Below, one piece after another: positions 37,489 through 46,843 of a DNA stretch of 64,000 bases. The DNA is from Melissococcus plutonius ATCC 35311. GTDB lineage: Bacteria > Bacillota > Bacilli > Lactobacillales > Enterococcaceae. Numbering within the stretch: the first letter of the stretch is position 1; each line of letters starts with the position of its first letter. The stretch lies in the NCBI RefSeq assembly GCF_000270185.1, contig NC_015516.1:915001-979000 (forward strand). The letters run 5' to 3'. The notes under the pieces were generated by a model that made no database searches, was not told where the DNA came from, and worked only from the letters and a program-made list of their open reading frames with translations. A program made the translations under genes and the position numbers.

Positions 37489-40400
37489 GTGCTAAAAGTT
37501 GGAATAGATGTTGGTTCAACAACAGTCAAGATGGTCATTTTAAATGAAAAAAATACATTAATTTTTTCTAATTATGAACGTCATTATTCAGATATAAAAG
37601 AAGCAACAAAGAAAGTATTGCAACAAGGTATGACATACATTGGCAAAAAGGTTCCGATTAAAATAGCTATTACTGGTTCAGGTGGTATAGGTTTGGCAGA
37701 TGTTTTACATATTCCTTTTGTTCAGGAAGTAATTGCTTGTACGAAAACAATTGAAGAATTAATTTCTGAGACTGACGTTGCCATCGAATTAGGTGGTGAG
37801 GATGCAAAAATTACCTTTTTTGATGGAGCTTTAGACCAACGAATGAATGGTAGTTGTGCCGGTGGAACGGGTGCGTTTATAGATCAAATGGCAACTTTAT
37901 TAAAAACAGATGCTCATGGATTGAATGAACTGGCTAAAGATTATCAAACAATTTATCCAATTGCTTCAAGATGTGGTGTATTTGCTAAAACAGATGTACA
38001 GCCATTACTTAATGAAGGCGCTGAAAAAGCAGATATTGCTGCTAGTATTTTACAAGCAGTTGTGAATCAAACAATTACTGGTTTAGCATCTGGTAGAAAG
38101 ATTCATGGCAAAATTGCCTTTCTTGGTGGACCACTATCTTTTATGTCCGAACTTAGAAAAAGATTTATAGAAACTTTAGCTATTCAGCCATATAATATAA
38201 TTTTTCCCGATAATTCACAATTATTTGTGGCTATAGGTGCTGCTATGTATGCAGATGAAGAAGTTGAAGAAACATTTTTAGAAAAAATGATGGCTATTCT
38301 GATGCAGGATAATTTAACGCAATTAAAAGCTAGTGAAACCCTAGCTCCTTTATTTAACGATCAAGAAGAATTAGAGGCATTTAGAAAGCGACATAATCAA
38401 GCAATAATCAATCATAAATGTTTTTCTGATCATCATGTTGTAACATTTTTGGGGATTGATGCTGGTTCAACAACTATGAAAGTTACGCTCATTGATGAAG
38501 AAGGAAATCTTTTATTCACATTTTACGGAAACAATGATGGACAACCATTAGAAAAAGCAAGGACAGTATTGGAAGATCTATATAAACAGATGCCCCAGGA
38601 TGTTTTTATTGGTAAGGCAGCTATTACTGGTTATGGAGAAGGATTAATCAAAAATGCATTAAAAGTTGATATTGGCGAAGTAGAAACTGTTGCTCATTAT
38701 AAAGCAGCAGATTATTTTCAACCAGGCGTTGATTTTATTCTTGATATTGGTGGTCAGGATATGAAAGCCATGACGATTAAGAATGGTATCTTGTCTTCTA
38801 TCCAGTTAAATGAAGCCTGTTCTTCAGGATGTGGTTCCTTTATAGAAACATTTGCCGAATCCTTAAATTATAATGTTAAAGATTTTGCATTGAAAGCTTT
38901 AACTTCTAAGGCACCTGCTGATCTTGGTTCACGTTGTACGGTCTTTATGAATTCTAAGGTCAAGCAAGTACAAAAAGAAGGAGCAAAAGTGGCCGACATT
39001 TCTGCCGGTCTTTCCTACTCAGTCATAAAAAATGCGATGTATAAAGTTATAAAGGTTAGGAATGCGAAAGATTTAGGAACAAAAATTGTTTGTCAGGGTG
39101 GAACATTTTACAATGAATCTGTGTTACGAGCTTTTGAATTAATTAGTGGTAGAGAAGTAATCAGACCACCTATTGCAGGTTTAATGGGTGCATATGGAGC
39201 TGCCTTGATTGCGCTTGAAGAATATGAATTGGGGGATGTAACAACCCTATTGCCACTTGATCAGTTGCAGGCTTTTAAAACTAAAAAGGAATTTACCCAT
39301 TGTGGGCTTTGTGAAAATAATTGTTTATTAACTATGACTATTTTCTCTGATGGACGTCAATTTATTACAAGAAATCGATGTGAACGTGGTGCAAAAATCA
39401 AGATAAAAAAGACAGATCGTCGAATAAATTTAGTTGATTATAAATATCGTAAACTTTTTAACTATCATCCTCTAAAAGAACAGGAGGCTACTCGGGGAAA
39501 AATTGGGCTTCCACGTGCTTTAAATCTATTTGAAAATTATCCGTTATGGTTTACTTTTTTTACAGAATTGGGCTTTAGAGTAGAACTATCACAACGTTCT
39601 TCTAAGGAATTATATGAAAATGGAATAGAAACGATTCCAAGTGATACGATATGTTATCCGGCTAAAATTACTCATGGACATATTCAGGATCTAATTCATT
39701 CAGGAATAAATCGAATTTTTTATCCAGGTGTGATTTTTGAACGTGAAGAAGGAAAAACAGATAACCATTATAATTGTCCAATTGTTCAAAGTTATCCAGA
39801 TGTCATTAAAAACAACATAGATGAAATTCGTTTTGGCCAGGTAGATTATTATGACCCATATATCAATTTAGGAAATGAAGAATCAGTTGTTAAGGTTTTG
39901 ACAGAAACATTTAAAGATTTAGGAATCACTCAAGCTGAAATTGCTACAGCTTTACATCATGGTTATGAAGAATTAGAAAGTTTCAAAGCAGATATTCGTA
40001 AAAAAGGTGAAGATACACTATTAAAAATGAACCAAAATGGAGAAAAAGGTATTGTTCTTGCTGGTAGACCTTATCATTTAGATCCTGAAATTAATCATGG
40101 AATTGCTGAGATGATTATACAGGAAGGATTCCATGTTTTAACTGAAGATAGTATTGCTCATTTAGGTGACGTAGAGAAGTTGAGAGTAGTAAATCAATGG
40201 ATTTACCATTCTCGTCTATATGCAGCAGCAAATGTAGTAGCAAAAATGAAAAATCTTGAACTTGTTCAACTAAACTCATTTGGATGTGGAATTGATGCTG
40301 TAACAACAGATCAAGTAGAAGAAATAATGGCAAAACAGGGTAAAATCTATACTGTTTTAAAGATTGATGAAGGTTCAAATTTAGGAGCAATTCGCATTCG

Positions 40401-41796
40401 ATTACGTTCATTAAAAGCTTCTATCAAGGAACGCGAAAAATATCACATTGAACCAGTTATTGAAGAGAAAAATCAACCGAATAGAATTATTTTTACAAAA
40501 AAGATGAAGAATAATTACACACTACTTATGCCTATGTTGAGTCCAATTCATCAATCAGGATTGGTTGATTTGGCACTCAATGTATCCGGATATAATGTAA
40601 TTTGTTTACCTGCTGAAAATAAAAATAGTGTTAATGTGGGGTTTCAATATGTTAATAATGATGCTTGTTATCCAGCAATCATCTCGATTGGTCAGATCAT
40701 TGAGGCACTAAAAAGTGGCGATTATGATTTAAATTACATAGGTGTTATGATGACTCAAACAGGCGGCGGTTGTCGGGCAACAAATTATATTCCTTTACTT
40801 CGAAAAGCTTTAAATGATGCTGGTTTTTCACAAGTACCAATTATTTCTATTTCAATGGGAAATAAGGGTGTTGAAAAAAATGCTGGTTTTAAATTTACGC
40901 TTCCACTAATAAAACGGGTAGCTATTGCATTTTTATATGGGGACTTATTTGAACGAATGGTTTACCGAACACGACCTTATGAGGCAATTAAAGGATCTGT
41001 TGATGCATTGCATCAAACTTGGTTAAAAAAAGTTGAAAAAAACGTTCGGAACGGTTCATTAACACAATTTAATAGAAATGCACAAAACATTATTAATGAC
41101 TTTGATAAAATTGAACTAAGGAATATTCAAAAACCACGTGTTGGTATTGTTGGTGAAATTCTTGTTAAATATTCACCAATTGCGAATAATAATATTGTTA
41201 GATTGCTAGAAAAAGAGGGAGCAGAAGTAATTGTTCCAGATATCATTGGTTTTATGAATTATTCTCTTTATAATCAAATATTTAAATACCAAAACCTAGG
41301 TATGACAAAAAAAAGTAAAAATATCGCTCAATTAATGCTTCGGATCATTCATTTAATTGAAAAACCAATGGATAAAGCATTACGAGCTTCTAAACGCTTT
41401 GAAGGAATTCATTCAATTAATGAATTGGAAGAAGATGCTAGTAAAATAGTATCGATTGGGAATCATACAGGTGAAGGCTGGTTTTTAACAGGTGAAATGA
41501 TTGAATTGTTAAAGATGGATATTACCAATATTATTTGTTTGCAGCCATTTGGTTGTTTGCCAAATCATATCGTTGGTAAAGGAGTTCTGAAAGAATTGAA
41601 ACGACAATATCCTAAAGCGAATGTTACTGCAATTGATTACGATCCAGGAACTTCAATAGTTAATCAGTTGAATCGAATTCGCTTAATGATGGCAACAGCA
41701 AATAAAATGATGAAGAAAAAAGAAACATCAGAAATATCAATGAAAGAATTAAATGCCAATACAAGTACTTATGAATTAGAAAATGAAATCAAGTAA
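37489..41796 (+). CDS. Giant acyl-CoA dehydratase activase-type ATPase with DUF2229 region
   Basis: About 1,435 residues. Two BadF/BadG/BcrA/BcrD (HgdC-like) ATPase domains lie in tandem: VGIDVGSTTVKMVIL with Cys123 in SCAGGTGAF, then LGIDAGSTTMKVTLI with Cys444 and Cys448 in ACSSGCGSF. A Cys-rich stretch CGLCENNCLL follows (about 615), then a DUF2229 segment (GLPRALNLFENYP) and a C-terminal HgdB-like part (QTGGGCRATNYIP). HgdC activates 2-hydroxyacyl-CoA dehydratase by ATP-driven electron transfer from a 4Fe-4S cluster. The fused form is common in Firmicutes without a known reaction. GTG 37489 has GGGAG 8 bp upstream. Confidence 0.88.
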   Translation: MLKVGIDVGSTTVKMVILNEKNTLIFSNYERHYSDIKEATKKVLQQGMTYIGKKVPIKIAITGSGGIGLADVLHIPFVQEVIACTKTIEELISETDVAIELGGEDAKITFFDGALDQRMNGSCAGGTGAFIDQMATLLKTDAHGLNELAKDYQTIYPIASRCGVFAKTDVQPLLNEGAEKADIAASILQAVVNQTITGLASGRKIHGKIAFLGGPLSFMSELRKRFIETLAIQPYNIIFPDNSQLFVAIGAAMYADEEVEETFLEKMMAILMQDNLTQLKASETLAPLFNDQEELEAFRKRHNQAIINHKCFSDHHVVTFLGIDAGSTTMKVTLIDEEGNLLFTFYGNNDGQPLEKARTVLEDLYKQMPQDVFIGKAAITGYGEGLIKNALKVDIGEVETVAHYKAADYFQPGVDFILDIGGQDMKAMTIKNGILSSIQLNEACSSGCGSFIETFAESLNYNVKDFALKALTSKAPADLGSRCTVFMNSKVKQVQKEGAKVADISAGLSYSVIKNAMYKVIKVRNAKDLGTKIVCQGGTFYNESVLRAFELISGREVIRPPIAGLMGAYGAALIALEEYELGDVTTLLPLDQLQAFKTKKEFTHCGLCENNCLLTMTIFSDGRQFITRNRCERGAKIKIKKTDRRINLVDYKYRKLFNYHPLKEQEATRGKIGLPRALNLFENYPLWFTFFTELGFRVELSQRSSKELYENGIETIPSDTICYPAKITHGHIQDLIHSGINRIFYPGVIFEREEGKTDNHYNCPIVQSYPDVIKNNIDEIRFGQVDYYDPYINLGNEESVVKVLTETFKDLGITQAEIATALHHGYEELESFKADIRKKGEDTLLKMNQNGEKGIVLAGRPYHLDPEINHGIAEMIIQEGFHVLTEDSIAHLGDVEKLRVVNQWIYHSRLYAAANVVAKMKNLELVQLNSFGCGIDAVTTDQVEEIMAKQGKIYTVLKIDEGSNLGAIRIRLRSLKASIKEREKYHIEPVIEEKNQPNRIIFTKKMKNNYTLLMPMLSPIHQSGLVDLALNVSGYNVICLPAENKNSVNVGFQYVNNDACYPAIISIGQIIEALKSGDYDLNYIGVMMTQTGGGCRATNYIPLLRKALNDAGFSQVPIISISMGNKGVEKNAGFKFTLPLIKRVAIAFLYGDLFERMVYRTRPYEAIKGSVDALHQTWLKKVEKNVRNGSLTQFNRNAQNIINDFDKIELRNIQKPRVGIVGEILVKYSPIANNNIVRLLEKEGAEVIVPDIIGFMNYSLYNQIFKYQNLGMTKKSKNIAQLMLRIIHLIEKPMDKALRASKRFEGIHSINELEEDASKIVSIGNHTGEGWFLTGEMIELLKMDITNIICLQPFGCLPNHIVGKGVLKELKRQYPKANVTAIDYDPGTSIVNQLNRIRLMMATANKMMKKKETSEISMKELNANTSTYELENEIK

Positions 41797-41807
41797 TAAA
41801 TGAGATA

Positions 41808-41847
41808 AAAAATGCTAGAGAGTTTGAAAACTCTCTAGCATTTTTTT
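41808..41847 (+). terminator. Terminator of the activase gene
   Basis: AATGCTAGAGAGTTT and AAACTCTCTAGCATT arms around a short loop, followed by TTTTT. Confidence 0.88.
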
Positions 41848-42071
41848 GATTGTTATATCATCTCTAATAAAAATAAAAAAATGCTTTTAGTGAAATGAAA
41901 ATCATTAAAATTCATTCAAATGAATGGTAGTTCAAACGAATGATTGTTCAGCTAGCTATTTTGTCATCAAAAATAAATTGGAATAATGTAACTAGCAATT
42001 CATAAATTTTATTCGTTGCCTAGTTATTTTGTAATATTAATATAAAAGAAGAAATAATGTACCATTTGCTG

Positions 42072-42100
42072 TTGTTCTGTTGGTGTATACCAGTTATAAT
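42072..42100 (+). promoter_or_regulatory. GntR gene promoter with NagR/DasR-type operator
   Basis: TTGTTC (42072-42077) and TATAAT (42095-42100) have a 17-bp spacer. Inside the spacer TGGTGTATACCA (42081-42092) resembles the TGGTNTANACCA operator of HutC/NagR-type GntR regulators, so autorepression is likely. Confidence 0.6.
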
Positions 42101-42131
42101 AAAAAGGAAAGATAAAAAGGGAGGTTATCAA

Positions 42132-42839
42132 ATGTCTTTAAATGTACCAATTTATATTCAAATACATGATAAAATCAAGGAAGATATTGAAAAAGGTGTT
42201 TGGTCAATTGGAGATCGTCTTCCTTCGGAGCGAAAGCTAGCTCTATCATTTAACGTTAGTCGTATGACATTAAGACAGGCTATTCAAACGTTATCTGATG
42301 AAGGAATTTTAGAGAGAAAAATCGGATCAGGTACCTATATAGCTAGAAAAAAAGTGCAGGAAAAGATGACTGGCACAACAAGCTTTACAGACATTATGTT
42401 GGAACAGAACCGAATTCCATCCAGTAAAACCATTTCCTACTTTGTTACTAATCCCAGCTCTAGCGAGTTAGAAAAATTAAATTTAAATGAAGAGACCTCC
42501 ATTTTAAGAATGGAACGAATTCGATATGCTGATGAAATTCCTATTTGTTTTGAGGTCGCTAGTATTCCTTATTTTTTGGTAGAAGGATACAGTAAATCAG
42601 AAATTACTCAATCATTGTATAAAACACTTGAAGAAAAAGGGAAAAATAAAATTGGGCATGCAAATCAAACGATTTCGGCCATGCTGGCATCTGAACAGAT
42701 TGCTGATTATTTAGAAATTAAACGTGGTGAGGCTGTCTTACGACTCCGTCAGATCTCTTACTTTGAAAATGGCAAACCATTTGAATACGTAAGAACACAG
42801 TACGTAGGTAATCGATTTGAATTTTATTTAGAAAAATAA
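42132..42839 (+). CDS. GntR/HutC family transcriptional regulator
   Basis: A 235-residue regulator. The N-terminal winged helix has NVPIYIQIHDKIKEDIEKG, GDRLPSERKLALSFNVSRM and TLRQAIQTLSDEG. A UTRA effector domain (about 90-232) has FEVASIPYFL and EYVRTQYVGNRFEFYLEK at the end. This C-terminus is typical of NagR/YvoA-like sensors of amino-sugar or other sugar phosphates. ATG 42132 has GGGAGG 7 bp upstream. No transport or catabolic gene adjoins it, so its targets lie elsewhere apart from its own promoter. Confidence 0.88.
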   Translation: MSLNVPIYIQIHDKIKEDIEKGVWSIGDRLPSERKLALSFNVSRMTLRQAIQTLSDEGILERKIGSGTYIARKKVQEKMTGTTSFTDIMLEQNRIPSSKTISYFVTNPSSSELEKLNLNEETSILRMERIRYADEIPICFEVASIPYFLVEGYSKSEITQSLYKTLEEKGKNKIGHANQTISAMLASEQIADYLEIKRGEAVLRLRQISYFENGKPFEYVRTQYVGNRFEFYLEK

Positions 42840-42952
42840 CTAGTGACTAACCTGTATATTAAGAATTAATAGAAAGCAATCATTTGTTAATTTTCTTATA
42901 GCTATTTAACCAAAATGAAATAATCATCTATTATTTTAAGTATTGTTTAATA

Positions 42953-43015
42953 AAAAATAGTAAAATGAAAAATAGGTTTTTAAGAAAGAAAATTATTTTT
43001 CATTTTACTATTTTT
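42953..43015 (+). terminator. Very long AT-only terminator hairpin
   Basis: A perfect 22-bp stem (42953-42974 with 42994-43015), then TATTTT. It ends the GntR transcript. Confidence 0.75.
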
Positions 43016-43136
43016 ATTTTAATAATTTAATTCTATTAATGAAAAATAAAATGATAGTTTTAACGGTTATAGAAGATAATTTTTTAACTAATGATGAACA
43101 GAATTTCAGAAACAGATAGAAAACAGAAAATGTAAA

Positions 43137-43247
43137 TTACTTGTGATTGTTAACAAAATAGGCTAACAAATCAGCAATAGTAACTCGTTTTATCTTAATA
43201 ATTGCTTGTTTTTTATTATGAATTAAGAAAGAATTAATGCGAGAAAA
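43137..43247 (-). pseudogene. Possible gene remnant
   Basis: A reverse-strand frame ending at TAA 43137-43139 reads INSFLIHNKKQAIIKIKR and then VTIADLLAYFVNNHK. It is protein-like but has no start codon or ribosome site and meets a stop near 43248. The surroundings (43016-43430) are otherwise empty. I cannot assign a family. Confidence 0.22.
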
Positions 43248-43430
43248 CTAGAAATAATTTTGATTGTATAATCGATTGAATCAAAAAACTGACTCTTTTA
43301 TAAAATTATCTATCTTAAAATAAGCTAATTTAATCGCAAACAAGGTAAATAACCAATGAATTTGAACAATTCTATTTAATTTTAAATGAATCATGGTACT
43401 TTTTTTGACTTTATTAATAGCTACATGGCG

Positions 43431-44195
43431 TTATTTTTCCATCCATCCACCATCAATAGGCAAAATTGAACCATGAATGTAATCAGCATGGTGACTGGCA
43501 AGAAATAAGGTTAGATCAGCTACCTCAGAAGGTTGTGCCCAACGTCCAGCTGGCGTTTCGTTTGCTACCCATTCGGCTATTTTTCCATCGCCAGCAAAAT
43601 CTGCTGCGTTCATAGGTGTTTTAATTGCGCCAGGTGCAATACCATTCACACGTATACCTTTAGAACAATAATCATAATCAAGTTGTTTTGTATAACCGAC
43701 AATTGCATGCTTTGAAGCTGTATAGGCAGCACCTCCACCACCTGCTAAAAAACCTGCTATAGAAGTCATATTAATAATGACACCATGATTATTTTTAAGC
43801 ATACCTGGCAAAATAGCGTTTGTCGTTAGAAATACACCACCCAAATTGACGGCTAAAATATTTTTCCATTCTTTTTCTGTTACTTCTAATGTTGGTTTGT
43901 AAGCATCGAGTAACCCAGCAGTATTTAAAAGAATATCAATTGATCCGAGTTCTTGTTTTACCTGCATGACTGCTGCTAGAACATCAGCTTTTTTCGAAAC
44001 ATCTCCAACAGCATAACTGAATTGGCCTGGTTTATCACAGCATTTTTTAGCTGTTTCGATTAATCCAGCTTGATTTTTATCAAATCCAAAAACATATGCA
44101 CCTTGTTGAATAAAAGCAGTTGCTTGTGCTTGCCCAATACCAGAAGCAGCTCCGGTAATAAAAACACCTTTTTTGTTAAATTCTTTAAAAATCAC
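43431..44195 (-). CDS. Short-chain dehydrogenase/reductase
   Basis: A 254-residue classical SDR. It has the NAD(P) motif ITGAASGIGQ, NTAG in the third strand, the catalytic Ser within MTSIAG, Tyr and Lys in YTASK, and the C-terminal GSILPIDGGWM. A cofactor-site Asp/Lys pair (FGFDKNQ) after the second strand suggests NAD preference. The substrate is not determined; acetoin, a sugar alcohol or a 3-oxoacyl group are all possible. The start is GTG at 44195 with AAAGGAGA upstream on the reverse strand. Confidence 0.85.
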   Translation of the reverse strand: MIFKEFNKKGVFITGAASGIGQAQATAFIQQGAYVFGFDKNQAGLIETAKKCCDKPGQFSYAVGDVSKKADVLAAVMQVKQELGSIDILLNTAGLLDAYKPTLEVTEKEWKNILAVNLGGVFLTTNAILPGMLKNNHGVIINMTSIAGFLAGGGGAAYTASKHAIVGYTKQLDYDYCSKGIRVNGIAPGAIKTPMNAADFAGDGKIAEWVANETPAGRWAQPSEVADLTLFLASHHADYIHGSILPIDGGWMEK

Positions 44196-44299
44196 AAGAT
44201 ATTCTCCTTTGTTGAATAGATATAAAACATAAAGTTACAAAAATATCGAACAAAACAAAATCAAATTATTTAATTTAAACAAGTAAAGCAAGAATCAAG

Positions 44300-44533
44300 T
44301 TAGTCATTCACAAGTAACCAATCTTCGGCCAATACATCACACGGAGTTGGCGAAAACATACTATATCCTTCATCAGAAGTTTTGATTAGGAAATAAGGTG
44401 TACTGGGTAGAGGATTGCCGTAATGATTATAAAGTTCCTTTCTTAATTCAATAAATAATTCTGAACCATCCCATCCACTTCGAACTGCTTTTTTGCCTTT
44501 TTTTATTGCTGGTAATATTTCTTCAAAAGTCAT
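44300..44533 (-). CDS. DUF2829 domain protein (Tad2-like fold family)
   Basis: A 77-residue protein: MTFEEILPAIKKGKKAVRSG at the start, WDGSELFIEL, PYFLIKTSDEG, and the terminal DVLAEDWLLV. The start and the (L)LAEDW ending are the hallmarks of DUF2829, the family that includes anti-Thoeris Tad2 proteins, although many bacterial members have no known role. I start at ATG 44533 with TAGGAGTGA upstream, not at a longer frame that overlaps yigZ. It lies 11 bp downstream of yigZ, so the two are probably cotranscribed. Confidence 0.75.
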   Translation of the reverse strand: MTFEEILPAIKKGKKAVRSGWDGSELFIELRKELYNHYGNPLPSTPYFLIKTSDEGYSMFSPTPCDVLAEDWLLVND

Positions 44534-44544
44534 AAAAATCACTC

Positions 44545-45192
44545 CTATTTTTTTATTAATGGAATTTCTCGATAAGAGCACCCATTTTGTTCAATTGTCA
44601 ATTGACCATTCAAAAGTTCTGTAATTGCTTGGATAAAAATTTCTTTTTTATCTTCTTCAACTGAACAAATTAATTGAACATCTTCTTGATAACGTTTTTC
44701 TATTAAATAATAAGAAAGATGACTATCAAAGAAGGCTTGTACTTTGCCTAGTTGGGCATAATGAATCGTTAAAACAATGGTTTGTTGTAGTCTTCCTTCT
44801 ACCAATCCGACCTCATCTAGTGTTTGGGTAACTGCTTGTGTGTATGCTCGAATTAATCCACCTGTGCCAAGTTTAATTCCGCCAAAATAACGGGTTACTA
44901 CAGCAACAAGATTTTCTAGTTGATTTTTTCTTAATACCTCTAACATAGGCATCCCTGCTGTTCCGCTAGGTTCACCATCATCACTACTATGTTGCAGCAT
45001 GCTTTTTTCCAAATTAATAATAAACGCATGACAATGATGATTCGCTTTATATTCTTCTTTTTTTCTTTGATCAATAAAATTTTTTGCTTCTTCTTCTGAG
45101 GAAACACTTTTTAATGAACAAATAAAACGTGACTTTTTAATCATCAGCTCACTTTCACCATCTTGTAAGATCGTAATATAATTTTTCTGCAT
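44545..45192 (-). CDS. yigZ: YigZ/IMPACT family protein (UPF0029)
   Basis: A 215-residue protein with an N-terminal UPF0029 domain (KKSRFICSLKSV, HHCHAFII, SSDDGEPSGTAGMPMLEVL, AVVTRYFGGIKLGTGGLIRAY) and a C-terminal DUF1949 ferredoxin-like domain. The family relates to eukaryotic IMPACT and may bind RNA or ribosomes; its bacterial role is unclear. AAAGGA precedes the ATG on the reverse strand. It is divergent from comFA, a common neighbourhood in Lactobacillales. Confidence 0.92.
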   Translation of the reverse strand: MQKNYITILQDGESELMIKKSRFICSLKSVSSEEEAKNFIDQRKKEEYKANHHCHAFIINLEKSMLQHSSDDGEPSGTAGMPMLEVLRKNQLENLVAVVTRYFGGIKLGTGGLIRAYTQAVTQTLDEVGLVEGRLQQTIVLTIHYAQLGKVQAFFDSHLSYYLIEKRYQEDVQLICSVEEDKKEIFIQAITELLNGQLTIEQNGCSYREIPLIKK

Positions 45193-45520
45193 CGCTGTAT
45201 CCTTTCATTATCATCAAAATAACAATTCAAATCAAATTTAGTATAGAAAAAATAAGTAAAAAATGCAATTCTTAGTAGCAATAATTTTTATCATTATCCA
45301 ATCAAAATATGATTTTTTTATATAATTAACACAAATAAAATATAAGATTTTTTATCTACCTGAAACTACATGAGTTAAAGTTAATTAAAATCTAAATAGT
45401 CAATTTTATAGAAAAAAAGCCAACTATTAATCAAAAAATTCGGCTATTCTGGATTTATTTTTAAAACCTAGCATTTATAATAAATTATTTTCTGCGTATA
45501 TTTAATATGAGGTGAAAATA
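45193..45520. other. Divergent spacer between yigZ and comFA
   Basis: About 330 bp, AT-rich. TATAAT near 45476 could be the comFA -10. I find no clear competence (cin-box) sequence and no additional gene. Confidence 0.35.
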
Positions 45521-46843
45521 ATGGAAGAATTATGGGGAAGGAAGGTGTTATTAACCGAACTTTCAAAAGAAGCTAATTTAGAAACAGCGATAGAATTACC
45601 TACAATGAAATCACTCAATGCTCTTTTCATTCAATGCTTACGTTGTGGAACAGTTCTAAAAAAGACAGAGACATATTTAACAGAAGGCTATTATTGTTTT
45701 GCATGTATTCAATTAGGAAGAGTAGATACCATGAAGAAATTTTACCACCTACCAGAACCAGAAAAACAAGTCAGAAATATCCAATTTATCTGGAAGGGAA
45801 CACTGACAGCAGGACAACAAGAGGTATCCATCTACCTAAATGAAAACGTTAGAAGTAAGCAAGAGCAACTACTTTGGGCTGTGACAGGTGCAGGCAAGAC
45901 AGAGATGTTATTTAATACGATCTACGATTGTTTAAAAAATGGCGAGCGAATAGGACTTGCTTCACCGCGTGTAGATGTCTGTATAGAACTATATCCAAGA
46001 CTGCAAGCAGTATTTCCAAAAGAGCGGATTACCTTATTGCATGGCAAAATGGACGAACCTTATTACTATACTAAATTTGTTATTTGTACAACACATCAAC
46101 TTTTACGTTTTTACCAAGCTTTTGATTTATTAATTATTGATGAAGTAGATGCTTTTCCATTTGTCAATAATGCCATGTTAGAATATGCTGTCAATCAAGC
46201 ATTAAAACCAATGGGTAGCCTCGTTTATTTAACAGCAACACCTACAAAAACATTAATAAAAAAAATCCAACAAAGGCAGCTTGCTGTCAAAGTTTTACCG
46301 GCTAGATATCATCGTAGAAAGCTGCCAGTTCCACAATTAAAATGGTGGAATCACTGGCAGCAAAAGTTAGTTGAAGGAAAAGAATTCTTTAAAATTTGTC
46401 AACTTATTACCTCTTTATTACAAGAAAATAATGTATTAATTTTTTGTCCAACGATTCAATTGGTTCAATTATTTAAAAATCATTTAGTGAAACAATTCCC
46501 TGGTGTTTCTATTGAAAGTATCCATGCTAAAGATGAAAGGCGTTTAGAAAAAGTACAAAAAATGCGTAATCAACAAATACGTATATTGATTACTTCAACA
46601 ATCTTAGAAAGAGGAGTAACATTTGATCAAGTTTCAGTGATTATTTTAGGGGCAAATCATAAAATATTTTCAACAGCTGCCTTGGTTCAAATTGCAGGTA
46701 GGGTTGATCGTAAAAATGTATATACAAGAGGAGAAGTTTGGTTTGTACATGATGGTAAAACAAGCGAAATGGTTCAGGCCATGAAACAAATTAAGCACAT
46801 GAATAGTCAAGCTAAAAGGAGAAAACTAATAGATGAGATGTAA
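45521..46843 (+). CDS. comFA: ComFA, competence DNA helicase/translocase
   Basis: A 440-residue superfamily 2 ATPase driving uptake of single-stranded DNA. It has a four-cysteine zinc motif (CLRCGTVL ... YYCFACIQ) near residues 40-70, Walker A in VTGAGKTEM (about 121-129), the DEAD-like box LIIDEVDAFP, motif III TATPT, and motif VI AGRVDRK. ATG 45521 has GAGGTG 6 bp upstream; the GTG 9 bp earlier overlaps that site. comFC overlaps its end by 11 bp. Natural transformation genes are intact here. Confidence 0.93.
   Translation: MEELWGRKVLLTELSKEANLETAIELPTMKSLNALFIQCLRCGTVLKKTETYLTEGYYCFACIQLGRVDTMKKFYHLPEPEKQVRNIQFIWKGTLTAGQQEVSIYLNENVRSKQEQLLWAVTGAGKTEMLFNTIYDCLKNGERIGLASPRVDVCIELYPRLQAVFPKERITLLHGKMDEPYYYTKFVICTTHQLLRFYQAFDLLIIDEVDAFPFVNNAMLEYAVNQALKPMGSLVYLTATPTKTLIKKIQQRQLAVKVLPARYHRRKLPVPQLKWWNHWQQKLVEGKEFFKICQLITSLLQENNVLIFCPTIQLVQLFKNHLVKQFPGVSIESIHAKDERRLEKVQKMRNQQIRILITSTILERGVTFDQVSVIILGANHKIFSTAALVQIAGRVDRKNVYTRGEVWFVHDGKTSEMVQAMKQIKHMNSQAKRRKLIDEM

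Noticed and set aside
41880-42056. AATCATT/AATGATT and CATTCAAATGAATG palindromes upstream of the GntR gene, considered as operators
   Set aside because: Such short AT palindromes are expected often in this composition; the TGGTGTATACCA site in the promoter is a better operator candidate.
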